This document shows, one piece after another, positions 15,401-23,873 of a stretch of 64,000 nt of DNA (position 1 is the first letter of the stretch; each line of letters opens with the position of its first letter). The translations under genes were made by a program, and so were the position numbers. The notes under the pieces are model-generated. The model made no database searches. It was not told the DNA's origin and saw only the letters and a list, made by a program, of their open reading frames with translations. This DNA is from Sphingobacteriales bacterium. GTDB taxonomy: Bacteria; Bacteroidota; Bacteroidia; Chitinophagales; Chitinophagaceae. The stretch lies in NCBI GenBank assembly GCA_003963365.1, contig RXJG01000003.1:276167-340166 (forward strand), read 5' to 3'.

Positions 15401-18181
15401 TTAAAATTTGAAAGTTACGGAGGCATTAAAGATGGTACCCAATTGACTGAACTGTGAACCATTATATCCTAAAATGCGGTAGCGGCCACTGAAACTTAAA
15501 AATCCTTCTAACAAACTTTTATCAGGCGGACTGGCCAAAGTTGCTTTGGCAGAATTATAATCCGGGTCAGAAGTTTTTCCGGTTAATTCCAGTTTCCATT
15601 TTGGAAGAACATTGAAAATATTATTAACTGTAAAGGAAGCAGATACTTTACTGGTAATATCATAACCAATATTTAAATCAGTTACTACAGCAGTATTAAA
15701 TACCTGTTTAATATTATTCATAATACTTCCACCATTATCCAGGTCCTGGAATTTAGTTGGGCCAAAAACAGTATTGGTTAAATTGAAATTCCATTTTTGA
15801 ACATTTAAATCCAACCCAACAACAGTTTTGAATTTAGGACGGCTTTCTGTCAGTAATGATCTGATCTGTGCACTAAGAATATCTCCACCCGCATCACTGA
15901 TTGCTTTTGGATTATTTGGACTACCAAGTATTTCGTTACTGATAGTTACGTTACCGGCAACATTAACTCCAAGCTTAGCTTTACCCAAAGGAATATTGCG
16001 GTAGCTGGCAACATAATCAATACCACTTGTTCTTGTTTTAATACCATTAATAAAGAAGTTAGCCTGTACCACACCTGCTGCCTGAAGGATTTGATACAGT
16101 TGAGTATTTGGATCGCTTGTTGAGATAGAAGAACTGTAAACAATCCTATCCTTAATAGTGATATTATAATAATCAAATGTGAAACTTAAATTTCTATTAG
16201 GAGTAATACCGAGACCGATAGTATAGTTATCTGATTTCTCTGGTTTCAAACGTGGTACACCTAACAAGAAGGCTTGTTTACTCCTGTTATTAAATAAACC
16301 GGAAAGCTGGATCGTACCTGCTACAAAAGATGCCTGGGTTGACTGTGCATAGATTTGATGTAATGTAGGGGCTCTGAATCCAGTGGAAGCAGAAGCACGG
16401 ATGATTACTTTATCATCAGCAAACTTATACCGGGAAGATAACTTCCAAACACTGGCATTGCCAAAGTCACTATATTTTTCAGTTCTGAAAGCACCATTTA
16501 ACAAGAAATCTTTTGTTATATCCCAGCTGGCATCCACATATGCACCAAAATTGAACCGGCTGTTAGTAGAAGCATTCTCGGCCCGGATACCAGGGAATGA
16601 GTTAGCTCCTTCTTTTGAATAAGAAGCTGTATCTCCTGAAATAATTTTAAAAGTTTCGTTCCTGATTTCGGTACCAAATGCCAAACTAAAATTGTCGGTT
16701 AATGATTTTGATACATCATAGTTACCCACAATATGAGAAAAATGGTAGCCGCCTGGTTTAAATGCAGTTGGGCTGGCTGTTCCTAAAGATCGGTTTACTG
16801 TATTTTCAACTGTATACAATTGCTGGTTACTTCCCAGTGTAAGACTCACATCATGCTTCCAGCCATTCTTTTCGGATTTTACTCCAAAAGTTGCGTTATT
16901 GTCTATAAGGTCTCCTTCAAAAGATGGGCGGTATCCAATATATCCTTCATACAAAGGATCATTTCCGCCTGTATAGTTGGGAGCGCCTGGTATACGATTG
17001 TGTAATAAACCTGCATCTGTTCTCCAATAAGGAGTACGAAAGTTTGCATTACTGATCGCTTTTTTGGCAACAAATCCCGCATTACTGTAAAAGAAGGTAT
17101 TTTCATTAATGGGGATTCCTAAATTATAATTGAATTTAGCGGCGGTTATTTCTCCCGTACCATTTGTATTATTCGCATTGGGATATACTTTCAGATAATC
17201 AACAATAGCTTTATTTGGCTGACTTGTTAATGGTTGAGTAGGATCGCCAAAGGTGGCAATTTCTGTTGGCACATCAATTATACCAGAACGAACAGCATTA
17301 TCCTGCTGACTAAAATCAACAGTATAATTAATAAATCCTTTCCCGGCAAAATTAGCGCCTCCGTTATAAGCAAGACCATAAGTTGCTCCATCACCTTTGC
17401 CTGTTACGCCACCCTTTAATGTAAGCGTACTATATTGATACCTGTCTTTTAAAATTATGTTCATAACACCAGCAATGGCATCAGAGCCATATTGTGCAGA
17501 TGCTCCGTCACGAAGTATCTCTACTCTCTTAATAGCATCTGTTGGAATAGCAGACAAATCAGCACCAGTTTCACCACGGCCGGGAGAAAACTGTACATAT
17601 AATAAAGAACTCAGGTTTTTCCTTTTACCATTAATGAGTATCAATGTGCGGCTTGGCCCAAGGTTCCTTATTTCATATGGATCTAATAATGTTGTGGCGT
17701 CGTTTACAGGCGTGTTAACCGTGTTAAATGATGGCACCCGGTATTGAAGCGCTTTGTCAAAAGTGGTTTGCCCGGTTGTTTTTAAAACACTTACATCAAG
17801 ATTATCAACCGGTAAAGGAGTGGTTGCTGATGAACGGGGCAATGCACGGCTACCGGTAACGATAATTTCATCCAGGTTGCTGTTGGCTGCTACTAATTTA
17901 ACCACCAAACTACTGGTAGAATTAATAATGGTTACAGATTGTGTAGTAAATCCTACATAAGAAAATTCCAATACTCCCCTGCTGCCAGGAATATTGATTG
18001 AAAATTTACCTTCTGCGTCGGTAGAAGTTCCTGAGTTACTGTTCCTGATTTTTACAGAAACTCCTGATAGCGGATTGCTGTTGGCATCTGTTACTGTACC
18101 AGAAACAGATAGTTGTGCCATTACTGCTAATGGTGCTATAAATAATAGCAGCATTAGAAAATGCTTTGTCAATAATCTCAT
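15401..18181 (-). CDS. TonB-dependent outer membrane receptor 2, paralogue of receptor 1
   Basis: 926 residues with the same layout as the downstream receptor: signal peptide (ending AVMAQ), CarboxypepD_reg-like domain (GTVTDANSNPLSGVSVKIRN), plug (PLPVDNLDVSVLK to IAGVMNIILKD, with LILINGKRK and VEILRDGASAQYGSDAI) and barrel ending TIFNASVTFKF. The two share identical stretches such as NSGTSTD and GASAQYGSDAIAGV, pointing to tandem duplication followed by wide divergence. No SusD partner. Ligand unknown. Confidence 0.93.
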   Translation of the reverse strand: MRLLTKHFLMLLLFIAPLAVMAQLSVSGTVTDANSNPLSGVSVKIRNSNSGTSTDAEGKFSINIPGSRGVLEFSYVGFTTQSVTIINSTSSLVVKLVAANSNLDEIIVTGSRALPRSSATTPLPVDNLDVSVLKTTGQTTFDKALQYRVPSFNTVNTPVNDATTLLDPYEIRNLGPSRTLILINGKRKNLSSLLYVQFSPGRGETGADLSAIPTDAIKRVEILRDGASAQYGSDAIAGVMNIILKDRYQYSTLTLKGGVTGKGDGATYGLAYNGGANFAGKGFINYTVDFSQQDNAVRSGIIDVPTEIATFGDPTQPLTSQPNKAIVDYLKVYPNANNTNGTGEITAAKFNYNLGIPINENTFFYSNAGFVAKKAISNANFRTPYWRTDAGLLHNRIPGAPNYTGGNDPLYEGYIGYRPSFEGDLIDNNATFGVKSEKNGWKHDVSLTLGSNQQLYTVENTVNRSLGTASPTAFKPGGYHFSHIVGNYDVSKSLTDNFSLAFGTEIRNETFKIISGDTASYSKEGANSFPGIRAENASTNSRFNFGAYVDASWDITKDFLLNGAFRTEKYSDFGNASVWKLSSRYKFADDKVIIRASASTGFRAPTLHQIYAQSTQASFVAGTIQLSGLFNNRSKQAFLLGVPRLKPEKSDNYTIGLGITPNRNLSFTFDYYNITIKDRIVYSSSISTSDPNTQLYQILQAAGVVQANFFINGIKTRTSGIDYVASYRNIPLGKAKLGVNVAGNVTISNEILGSPNNPKAISDAGGDILSAQIRSLLTESRPKFKTVVGLDLNVQKWNFNLTNTVFGPTKFQDLDNGGSIMNNIKQVFNTAVVTDLNIGYDITSKVSASFTVNNIFNVLPKWKLELTGKTSDPDYNSAKATLASPPDKSLLEGFLSFSGRYRILGYNGSQFSQLGTIFNASVTFKF

Positions 18182-18280
18182 AATGTTGTCAGTTTTTAGT
18201 CAAGAAAGCTTGTTGATTAGTCCCGGCCCATATTTGACCGGTAGTTAAATTTAAAGTAAGTTCCTCATTTGAGCAAAACT

Positions 18281-18307
18281 AAAACCCCATCATTTTGATG
18301 GGGTTTT
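18281..18307 (-). terminator. Terminator after the RSH / small ORF unit
   Basis: AAAACCCCATCA at 18281-18292 pairs perfectly with 18296-18307, with a T-rich minus-strand tail. The stop codon of the 55-residue ORF lies at the base of the stem. Confidence 0.88.
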
Positions 18308-18474
18308 TAGTGATTTTTCTTCAAAATTATTCGTTTGCTGGCCCGGGGAAATGAGTCCAAACGTTCGTTTTGGTTTTCTGAAGTATAAATAGTAGTCGGT
18401 GAAGACAACGATATTTTATCGTTTGCTGCATTATTACCTGTTCGTCCTGTGAATCTTTGATCAGCGGTAGCCAT
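18307..18474 (-). CDS. Small ORF, 55 residues, translationally coupled to the RSH gene
   Basis: The ATG overlaps the stop of the RelA/SpoT-type gene in the arrangement TAATG, and the stop (18307-18309) touches the terminator stem. The ORF thus exactly fills the space between the RSH stop and the transcript end. The product (begins MATADQRFTGRTGNNA, ends RIILKKNH) is polar, rich in Asn, Ser and Thr, with a basic tail and no membrane segment. I recognise no family. Coupling and fit to the terminator are the support; a chance ORF of this length remains possible. Confidence 0.55.
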   Translation of the reverse strand: MATADQRFTGRTGNNAANDKISLSSPTTIYTSENQNERLDSFPRASKRIILKKNH

Positions 18475-20705
18475 TACCCGTTTTCTGTATCGTACCTGTC
18501 AACAGATTCTATACCCGGTAAATTTTTAATACGGGTAACCAGGTTTTCCAGTTCATCTTTATCATGAACAAAAAGTTTAATATTCCCTTCAAACACTCCT
18601 TCTTTTGCTTCAATGGTTAAGGCGCTGATATTAATACGCAGTTCACCGGAAATGAGATTGGTGATCTTACTCACTACCCCTACATCATCCAGCCCTTTTA
18701 TTTTAATACCGGTAAGGAAAGAAATCTCCTTATTCTTAACCCATTTTGTTTTTACTACACGATGCCCATAGTTTGCTAACAGTTTTGCTGCATTGGGGCA
18801 GTTAGTTCTATGAATCGTCAAGCCTTTGCCCGTTGTAACAAAACCAAACACATCATCACCAGGTATGGGTTTGCAACAGGCAGCAAGATTATAAACGATC
18901 CTGTCGCTGCTTTCACCGAAAATAATCAGCTCTGCATCTTTCTTGTTGCCCGACTTTAATGTTTCCTCTTCTTTAGGTTCAAGCTTTACAGGTTTTGGGG
19001 GCACAATCCTGTCTCCCATTACCTGGAAATCTTTTAAGTCTTTAAGATCGATGGTTTTAATAGCAATCTTATAATAGAGCTCCAGTGGCGATGGTAATTT
19101 ATAATGTGTTACCAGTTCATCAATATTATGCTGGTTAAAGGCTACTCCCATTTGCTCCAGCTTTCGCTGTAACAAATATTTTCCTTCATCTGCAATTTTT
19201 CGTTTTTCTTCTTTTAAAGCATCTTTAATTTTTGTTTTTGCTTTAGCGGTTACAACTAAGTTCAACCAGTCTTCTGTTGGCTTTTGTTTGGCCGAAGTAA
19301 TGATTTCAATCTGGTCTCCACTCCTCAGCTTATGACCGATTGGTACCAGTTTATGATTCACTTTGGCGCCAATACATTTACTGCCTACCATACTATGTAC
19401 AGAAAAAGCAAAGTCTAATGCTGTAGCACCGGTTGGCAGCATCTTTACATCTCCCCTTGGTGTATACACATATATTTCTTCAGTGAGGAAAGATGTTTTA
19501 AAGTCCTGTAAAAAATCAAGTGAGTTGGAATCCTGGTTATTTAATGCTTCTCTTATTTGCTGAAACCATTGTTCAAATCTTCCTTCCTCTCCAGAACCTT
19601 CTTTGTATTTCCAGTGGGCAGCCAATCCTTTCTCTGCTATTTCGTTCATACGTTTGGTACGTATCTGTACCTCCACCCATTTACCCTGAGGACCCATCAC
19701 TGTTGTATGCAGGGCCTCATAACCATTGGCTTTGGGATTACTTAACCAGTCACGCAACCGTTCAGGGGAAGGGTTATATTCATCCGTAATCATGGAATAT
19801 ACTTTCCAGCAATCTTCTTTTTCTTTTTCAGGAGGGGAATCGAGAATGATGCGGATGGCAAATAAGTCATACACTTCTTCAAAGGAAACACCTTTCTTTT
19901 TCATTTTATTCCAGATGGAGTGTATGCTTTTGGGCCGGCCATAAATTTCAAAATTAAAATTGCCCTGCTCCAGCTTATCTTTAATAGGCCGGATAAACTC
20001 ATTAATAAACCTGGTTCTTTCCCTTTTTGTTTCTGCCAGTTTTTGAGCAATTTCACGATAGGCTTCCGGTTCCAGGTATTTCATGGCCAGGTCTTCCATC
20101 TCGGTTTTGATATTATACAAACCCATACGATGTGCCAGCGGTGCATATACGTATACTGTTTCAGATGAAATTTTTAACTGCTTCTCGGTCTTCATGCTGT
20201 CGAGCGTACGCATGTTGTGCAGGCGATCAGCCAGTTTTATCAAAATAACCCTTGGGTCATCAGTTAACGTCAGCAATATCTTTTTGAAATTCTCTGCCTG
20301 CTGGGTGGTATTGGCATCTACCACATTGGAAATTTTAGTAAGTCCGTCTATAATACGGGCAATTTCCGACCCAAACTCCCTTTCAACATCTTCCAGTGTT
20401 ACATCGGTATCCTCTACCGTATCATGCAAAAGAGCACAGATAGAGGAACGAACTCCCAGCCCTATTTCTTCCACACAAATCATAGCCACCGCCAAAGGAT
20501 GCGTAATGTAGGGTTCACCGCTTTTACGACGCATGGTTTTGTGGGCATCGGCCGCTATTTCAAAAGCAGTACGTACCAGTTCTTTATCCCCGGGTTTTAG
20601 TTTGGGTTTTAAAGCACGGAGTAATGAGCGGTATTGACGCAGAATTTCTTTCTTTTCCTGGTCTTCAGTGAGGTTATATTTTGCTATTTCAACAGGTTCA
20701 GCCAT
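18474..20705 (-). CDS. spoT: Bifunctional (p)ppGpp synthetase/hydrolase, RelA/SpoT family
   Basis: 743 residues with the full RSH layout: HD hydrolase (YITHPLAVA, ICALLHDTVEDTDV, about 50-200), synthetase (GRPKSIHSIWNKM, YDLFAIRIIL, NGYEALHTTVMGP, about 240-360), TGS (EIYVYTPRGDVKMLPTGATALDFAF, about 405-465), a zinc-finger-like helical region (LAACCKPIPGDDV) and a C-terminal ACT domain (LTGIKIKGLDDVGVVSKI). Both catalytic halves keep their key residues, so it should make and degrade the alarmone. It ends in TAATG, overlapping the small ORF. Confidence 0.96.
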   Translation of the reverse strand: MAEPVEIAKYNLTEDQEKKEILRQYRSLLRALKPKLKPGDKELVRTAFEIAADAHKTMRRKSGEPYITHPLAVAMICVEEIGLGVRSSICALLHDTVEDTDVTLEDVEREFGSEIARIIDGLTKISNVVDANTTQQAENFKKILLTLTDDPRVILIKLADRLHNMRTLDSMKTEKQLKISSETVYVYAPLAHRMGLYNIKTEMEDLAMKYLEPEAYREIAQKLAETKRERTRFINEFIRPIKDKLEQGNFNFEIYGRPKSIHSIWNKMKKKGVSFEEVYDLFAIRIILDSPPEKEKEDCWKVYSMITDEYNPSPERLRDWLSNPKANGYEALHTTVMGPQGKWVEVQIRTKRMNEIAEKGLAAHWKYKEGSGEEGRFEQWFQQIREALNNQDSNSLDFLQDFKTSFLTEEIYVYTPRGDVKMLPTGATALDFAFSVHSMVGSKCIGAKVNHKLVPIGHKLRSGDQIEIITSAKQKPTEDWLNLVVTAKAKTKIKDALKEEKRKIADEGKYLLQRKLEQMGVAFNQHNIDELVTHYKLPSPLELYYKIAIKTIDLKDLKDFQVMGDRIVPPKPVKLEPKEEETLKSGNKKDAELIIFGESSDRIVYNLAACCKPIPGDDVFGFVTTGKGLTIHRTNCPNAAKLLANYGHRVVKTKWVKNKEISFLTGIKIKGLDDVGVVSKITNLISGELRINISALTIEAKEGVFEGNIKLFVHDKDELENLVTRIKNLPGIESVDRYDTENG

Positions 20706-20763
20706 ATCAATTTTACGAATTTACGCAAATCATCTTGCTTTTCTGTATTAGAGTGAATTACCC

Positions 20764-20771
20764 TACCTTTG
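20764..20771 (+). promoter_or_regulatory. -7 box upstream of tRNA-Leu
   Basis: TACCTTTG, an exact TAnnTTTG match, stands 105 bases before the tRNA. The long leader is made of GTTTAA-type words with a 10-bp inverted repeat (20809-20818 / 20838-20847). Confidence 0.55.
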
Positions 20772-20876
20772 CGCCTCGAAAAAAAGTTAAACGGTTTAAC
20801 GTTTAATGGTTTAAAGTTAGCGGCACATTCGGCAATCAACTTTAAACTTTCAATCCTTAAACCTTTAAACTTACTT

Positions 20877-20961
20877 GCGGATGTGGCGAAACTGGCAGAC
20901 GCACCAGACTTAGGATCTGGCGGAGCAATCCATGTAGGTTCGATTCCTATCATCCGCACCA
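20877..20961 (+). tRNA. tRNA-Leu (anticodon TAG)
   Basis: The acceptor arm GCGGATG pairs with CATCCGC, followed by the discriminator A and an encoded CCA. The anticodon stem CCAGA/TCTGG encloses CTTAGGA, giving anticodon TAG (reads CUA/CUG). A long variable arm, as expected for a class II tRNA, precedes the T arm with TTCGATT. Length 85 including CCA. Confidence 0.96.
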
Positions 20962-20971
20962 AACAACGTTC

Positions 20972-21056
20972 AATGGTTTAAGGGTTTAAAGGTGAAAACC
21001 CGTTCTTCAATCGAACAACCTTTAAACCCTTAAACTTTTAAACACTTTAAACCATT
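20972..21056. repeat. Nested inverted repeats between tRNA-Leu and tig
   Basis: GTTTAAGGGTTTAAAGGT at 20976-20993 is the perfect reverse complement of 21018-21035. A second pair, AATGGTTTAA at 20972-20981 and its complement at 21047-21056, overlaps the first left arm. The region ends 4 bases before the tig ATG. No T-run follows, so it is not an ordinary terminator; it could form mutually exclusive hairpins in the tig leader. Confidence 0.75.
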
Positions 21057-21060
21057 TAAA

Positions 21061-22434
21061 ATGGCAACAGTAACCAGAGAAAACGTAAGCTTATTAACAG
21101 ATAAGCTGAGCGTAAAAGTGAGCAAGGAAGATTACTTCCCTTCTTTTGAAAAAGCATTAAAACAATATGCGAAAGTGGCTAACATTCCGGGTTTCCGTAA
21201 AGGAATGGTGCCAACCGGTGTGGTAAAGAAAATGCATGGCCCCGCCATCTTTGCGGATGAAGTAATTAAAAGTGTAGAGAAAGGATTGAGCGATTTTATG
21301 GTGAAAGAGCAATTAGACATTTTTGCTCAACCGCTTCCTGTTGATAGTGACGCTTCTAAAATGAATATGGATACTCCCGATGAGTATACGTTCAATTTTG
21401 AAATTGGATTGAAACCAAATTTTGAAGTAGATGCACTGAAAAAATCAAAACTTACCCGGTATAAAGTAACGGTTACAGATGAAATGGTTCAGAATGAACT
21501 GGAACGCCTGGTGATGCGTCATGGAAAAATGACCGAACCGGAAGCTGTTACATCTGAAGACAATGTGTTGAATGTAAAGTTTGAGGAAACAGATAAAGAT
21601 GGGAATGTAATTGAAGGTGGCGTTTCCGGCGAAAACTCTTTATTAGTAAAATACTTCACCAAAAAATACCAGAAGGAATTGCAGGGTAAGAAAAAAGATG
21701 ATGTGGTGAATCTGCAATTGAAAAAAGCATTTGAAGAAAAAGAACTGGATTGGGTGTTAAGTGATTTAAAGATTAAAGATGTGGATGGTGCTGATGAGAA
21801 ATACTTCAACATGACTATTACTAAAGTTGGCCTGGTGGAGAAAAGAGAGTTGAATGAAGAATTTTTTAAAGAAGTATATCCTTTAAAAGAAATTAAAACA
21901 GCCGATGAATTTAAAGCTGCTTTAAAAGAAGAGATAGAAAACCATTGGGCTGCTCAAAGCCGCAATCACCTGCATCATGAATTGTATCATGTGCTGGTGG
22001 ATGATACCAAAATGGAATTCCCCGAAACCTTCCTGAAAAAATGGTTGCAAACTGGTGGGGATAAACCAAAATCTGCTGAAGAGGCTGAAGCTGAATACCC
22101 GGTCTTCAGTAACCAGTTAAAATGGACACTCATCAGCGATAAACTGATTAAAGAAAATAACCTGGAAGTTAACCAGGAAGAACTGCGCAACTACATGAAG
22201 CAGCAGGTAATGGGTTATTTCGGGCAAATGAATTTGGGCGAAAATGTAGAATGGTTAGACAGCTATGTTGACCGTATGATGAAAGATGAGCAACAGGTTG
22301 ACAGTACTTACCGCCGTTTAATAACTGAAAAATTATTCAACTGGGCAGAAACACAAATCACCCCGGTAGAAAAAGAAATAAGTGCTGAAGACTTTGGTAA
22401 GCTGCAACAGGAACATGAACATCACCAGCACTAG
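21061..22434 (+). CDS. tig: Trigger factor
   Basis: 457 residues. The ribosome-binding N-domain (NVSLLTDKLSVKVSKEDY, then IPGFRKGMVPTGVVKK, matching the GFRxGxxP signature), a divergent central PPIase-like region (about 160-245) and the long helical C-domain (HHELYHVLVDDTKMEFPETFLKKWL) are visible. It is the ribosome-bound folding chaperone. In many bacteria tig is next to clpP and clpX; here it lies about 14 kb away from them. Confidence 0.93.
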   Translation: MATVTRENVSLLTDKLSVKVSKEDYFPSFEKALKQYAKVANIPGFRKGMVPTGVVKKMHGPAIFADEVIKSVEKGLSDFMVKEQLDIFAQPLPVDSDASKMNMDTPDEYTFNFEIGLKPNFEVDALKKSKLTRYKVTVTDEMVQNELERLVMRHGKMTEPEAVTSEDNVLNVKFEETDKDGNVIEGGVSGENSLLVKYFTKKYQKELQGKKKDDVVNLQLKKAFEEKELDWVLSDLKIKDVDGADEKYFNMTITKVGLVEKRELNEEFFKEVYPLKEIKTADEFKAALKEEIENHWAAQSRNHLHHELYHVLVDDTKMEFPETFLKKWLQTGGDKPKSAEEAEAEYPVFSNQLKWTLISDKLIKENNLEVNQEELRNYMKQQVMGYFGQMNLGENVEWLDSYVDRMMKDEQQVDSTYRRLITEKLFNWAETQITPVEKEISAEDFGKLQQEHEHHQH

Positions 22435-22470
22435 TCGTAAGACCTGAATCGTGAGCCGTGAATATTATTG

Positions 22471-22501
22471 AAAGCTGAAGAATAAATCTTCAGCTTTTTT
22501 A
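22471..22501 (+). terminator. Terminator after tig
   Basis: AAAGCTGAAGA at 22471-22481 pairs with 22487-22497 over a 5-base loop, followed by a T-run. The remaining bases to 22656 hold only word-like leader sequence. Confidence 0.88.
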
Positions 22502-22656
22502 TTATCATCCATTTCCCGTTATCCATTGTTAGTTAAATCATTCCTGCACATTTGTTGATTGGTTTTTATAAAAATCTGCCGTTTAAGTTGTAATTTAACA
22601 GCTAATATAAATCTGTAATTCTCCCCTTCTTTTGAAAGGGACCATTCAAGATTGCT

Positions 22657-23871
22657 ATGGCCACATCAAAACCGATTATTTCAGCGGGGTTCAGCTACGA
22701 AACATTAGAGGAAACATTAGATATAAAGCCAAAAGGCGCCCAGCTTCATATTGGCATTCCCAAAGAAACATCTTTTAATGAAAACAGGGTTACACTTACA
22801 CCCGAAGCAGTAGGTGTGCTGGTAAGCAATGGTCACAAAGTAGTGGTGGAATATAAAGCTGGTGATGGCGCCAATTACCAGGACAAAGAATACAGCGATG
22901 CCGGGGCGAAGATTGCTTATACCAAGAAAGAAGTTTTTGAATGTGATATGATCATAAAATCAGCACCGGTAAGTGAGGTTGAACTGGAATTTTTAAAGCC
23001 CAATCAAATCATTATCTCTCCCATTCACCTGGCTGTAATGAAAGCGGAGATATTGCAGAAAATGATGGAAAAAAGAATTACAGCCTTATCATTTGAAAAT
23101 TTAAAAGACGACTCCGGCCACAATCCTATTGTAAGAAGTATGAGTGAAATTGCCGGTAGTGCGGTGATGCTGATTGCCGGTCAATACCTGAGTAATGCTA
23201 ATAATGGTAAAGGAGTTTTGCTGGGCGGTATCTCCGGTATTCCTCCAACAAAAGTTATCATTATTGGTGCCGGTATTGTGGGAGAATATGCAGCAAGAAC
23301 AGCATTAGCGATGGGTGCCAGTGTAAAAATGTTTGATAATAATATCTATCGTTTAAAAAGAGTGCAGAACAATATTGGTGTTAGAATGTGGACCAGTGTA
23401 ATTGAACCAAAGATATTAGCCAAGCAATTAAAAACCTGTGATGTGGCTGTTGGTGCTCTATCCTCAACTGGCGGAAGAACACCCATAGTAGTAACAGATG
23501 AAATGGTGGCTGCCATGCGGCCAGGTAGCGTAATAGTGGATGTAAGTATTGACCGTGGTGGTTGTTTTGAAACATCGGAACTCACTTCACATGAGCATCC
23601 TATCTTTTTAAAATATGGGGTGGTGCATTATTGTGTACCCAACATCCCTTCTGGTTTTGCCCGTACGGCTTCACAGGCCATCAGTAACGTATTAATGCCT
23701 TTGCTGCTGGAGATAGCACAGGAAGGTGGATTAGAAAATTTATTGTGGCATAAGATCAATATCCGCAATGGAATTTATTTATTCAAAGGAGCATTAACTA
23801 ATTTTCATCTCAGTCAGCGTTTTGATTTGAAGTATACCGATTTAAATTTGCTGATTGCGAGTAAACGTTGA
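22657..23871 (+). CDS. ald: Alanine dehydrogenase (AlaDH/PNT family)
   Basis: 404 residues. The N-terminal substrate domain has IGIPKETSFNENRVTLTPEAV and YQDKEYSDAGAKI; the NAD-binding Rossmann fold has VIIIGAGIVGEYAARTALAMGA; a conserved C-terminal block is VHYCVPNIPSGFARTAS. The N-terminal extension of about 30 residues before the usual start is common in Bacteroidota. It interconverts L-alanine and pyruvate with NAD. The distinction from the transhydrogenase alpha subunit rests on the single-chain length. Confidence 0.9.
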   Translation: MATSKPIISAGFSYETLEETLDIKPKGAQLHIGIPKETSFNENRVTLTPEAVGVLVSNGHKVVVEYKAGDGANYQDKEYSDAGAKIAYTKKEVFECDMIIKSAPVSEVELEFLKPNQIIISPIHLAVMKAEILQKMMEKRITALSFENLKDDSGHNPIVRSMSEIAGSAVMLIAGQYLSNANNGKGVLLGGISGIPPTKVIIIGAGIVGEYAARTALAMGASVKMFDNNIYRLKRVQNNIGVRMWTSVIEPKILAKQLKTCDVAVGALSSTGGRTPIVVTDEMVAAMRPGSVIVDVSIDRGGCFETSELTSHEHPIFLKYGVVHYCVPNIPSGFARTASQAISNVLMPLLLEIAQEGGLENLLWHKINIRNGIYLFKGALTNFHLSQRFDLKYTDLNLLIASKR

Positions 23872-23873
23872 GA

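Noticed and set aside
12327..18181. SusC/SusD glycan-uptake locus
   Set aside because: No SusD-like lipoprotein gene is present beside either receptor, and the plug motifs are not those typical of SusC.
20684..20962. 92-residue minus-strand frame over the tRNA-Leu
   Set aside because: It is antisense to the tRNA and its leader, a common false gene call.
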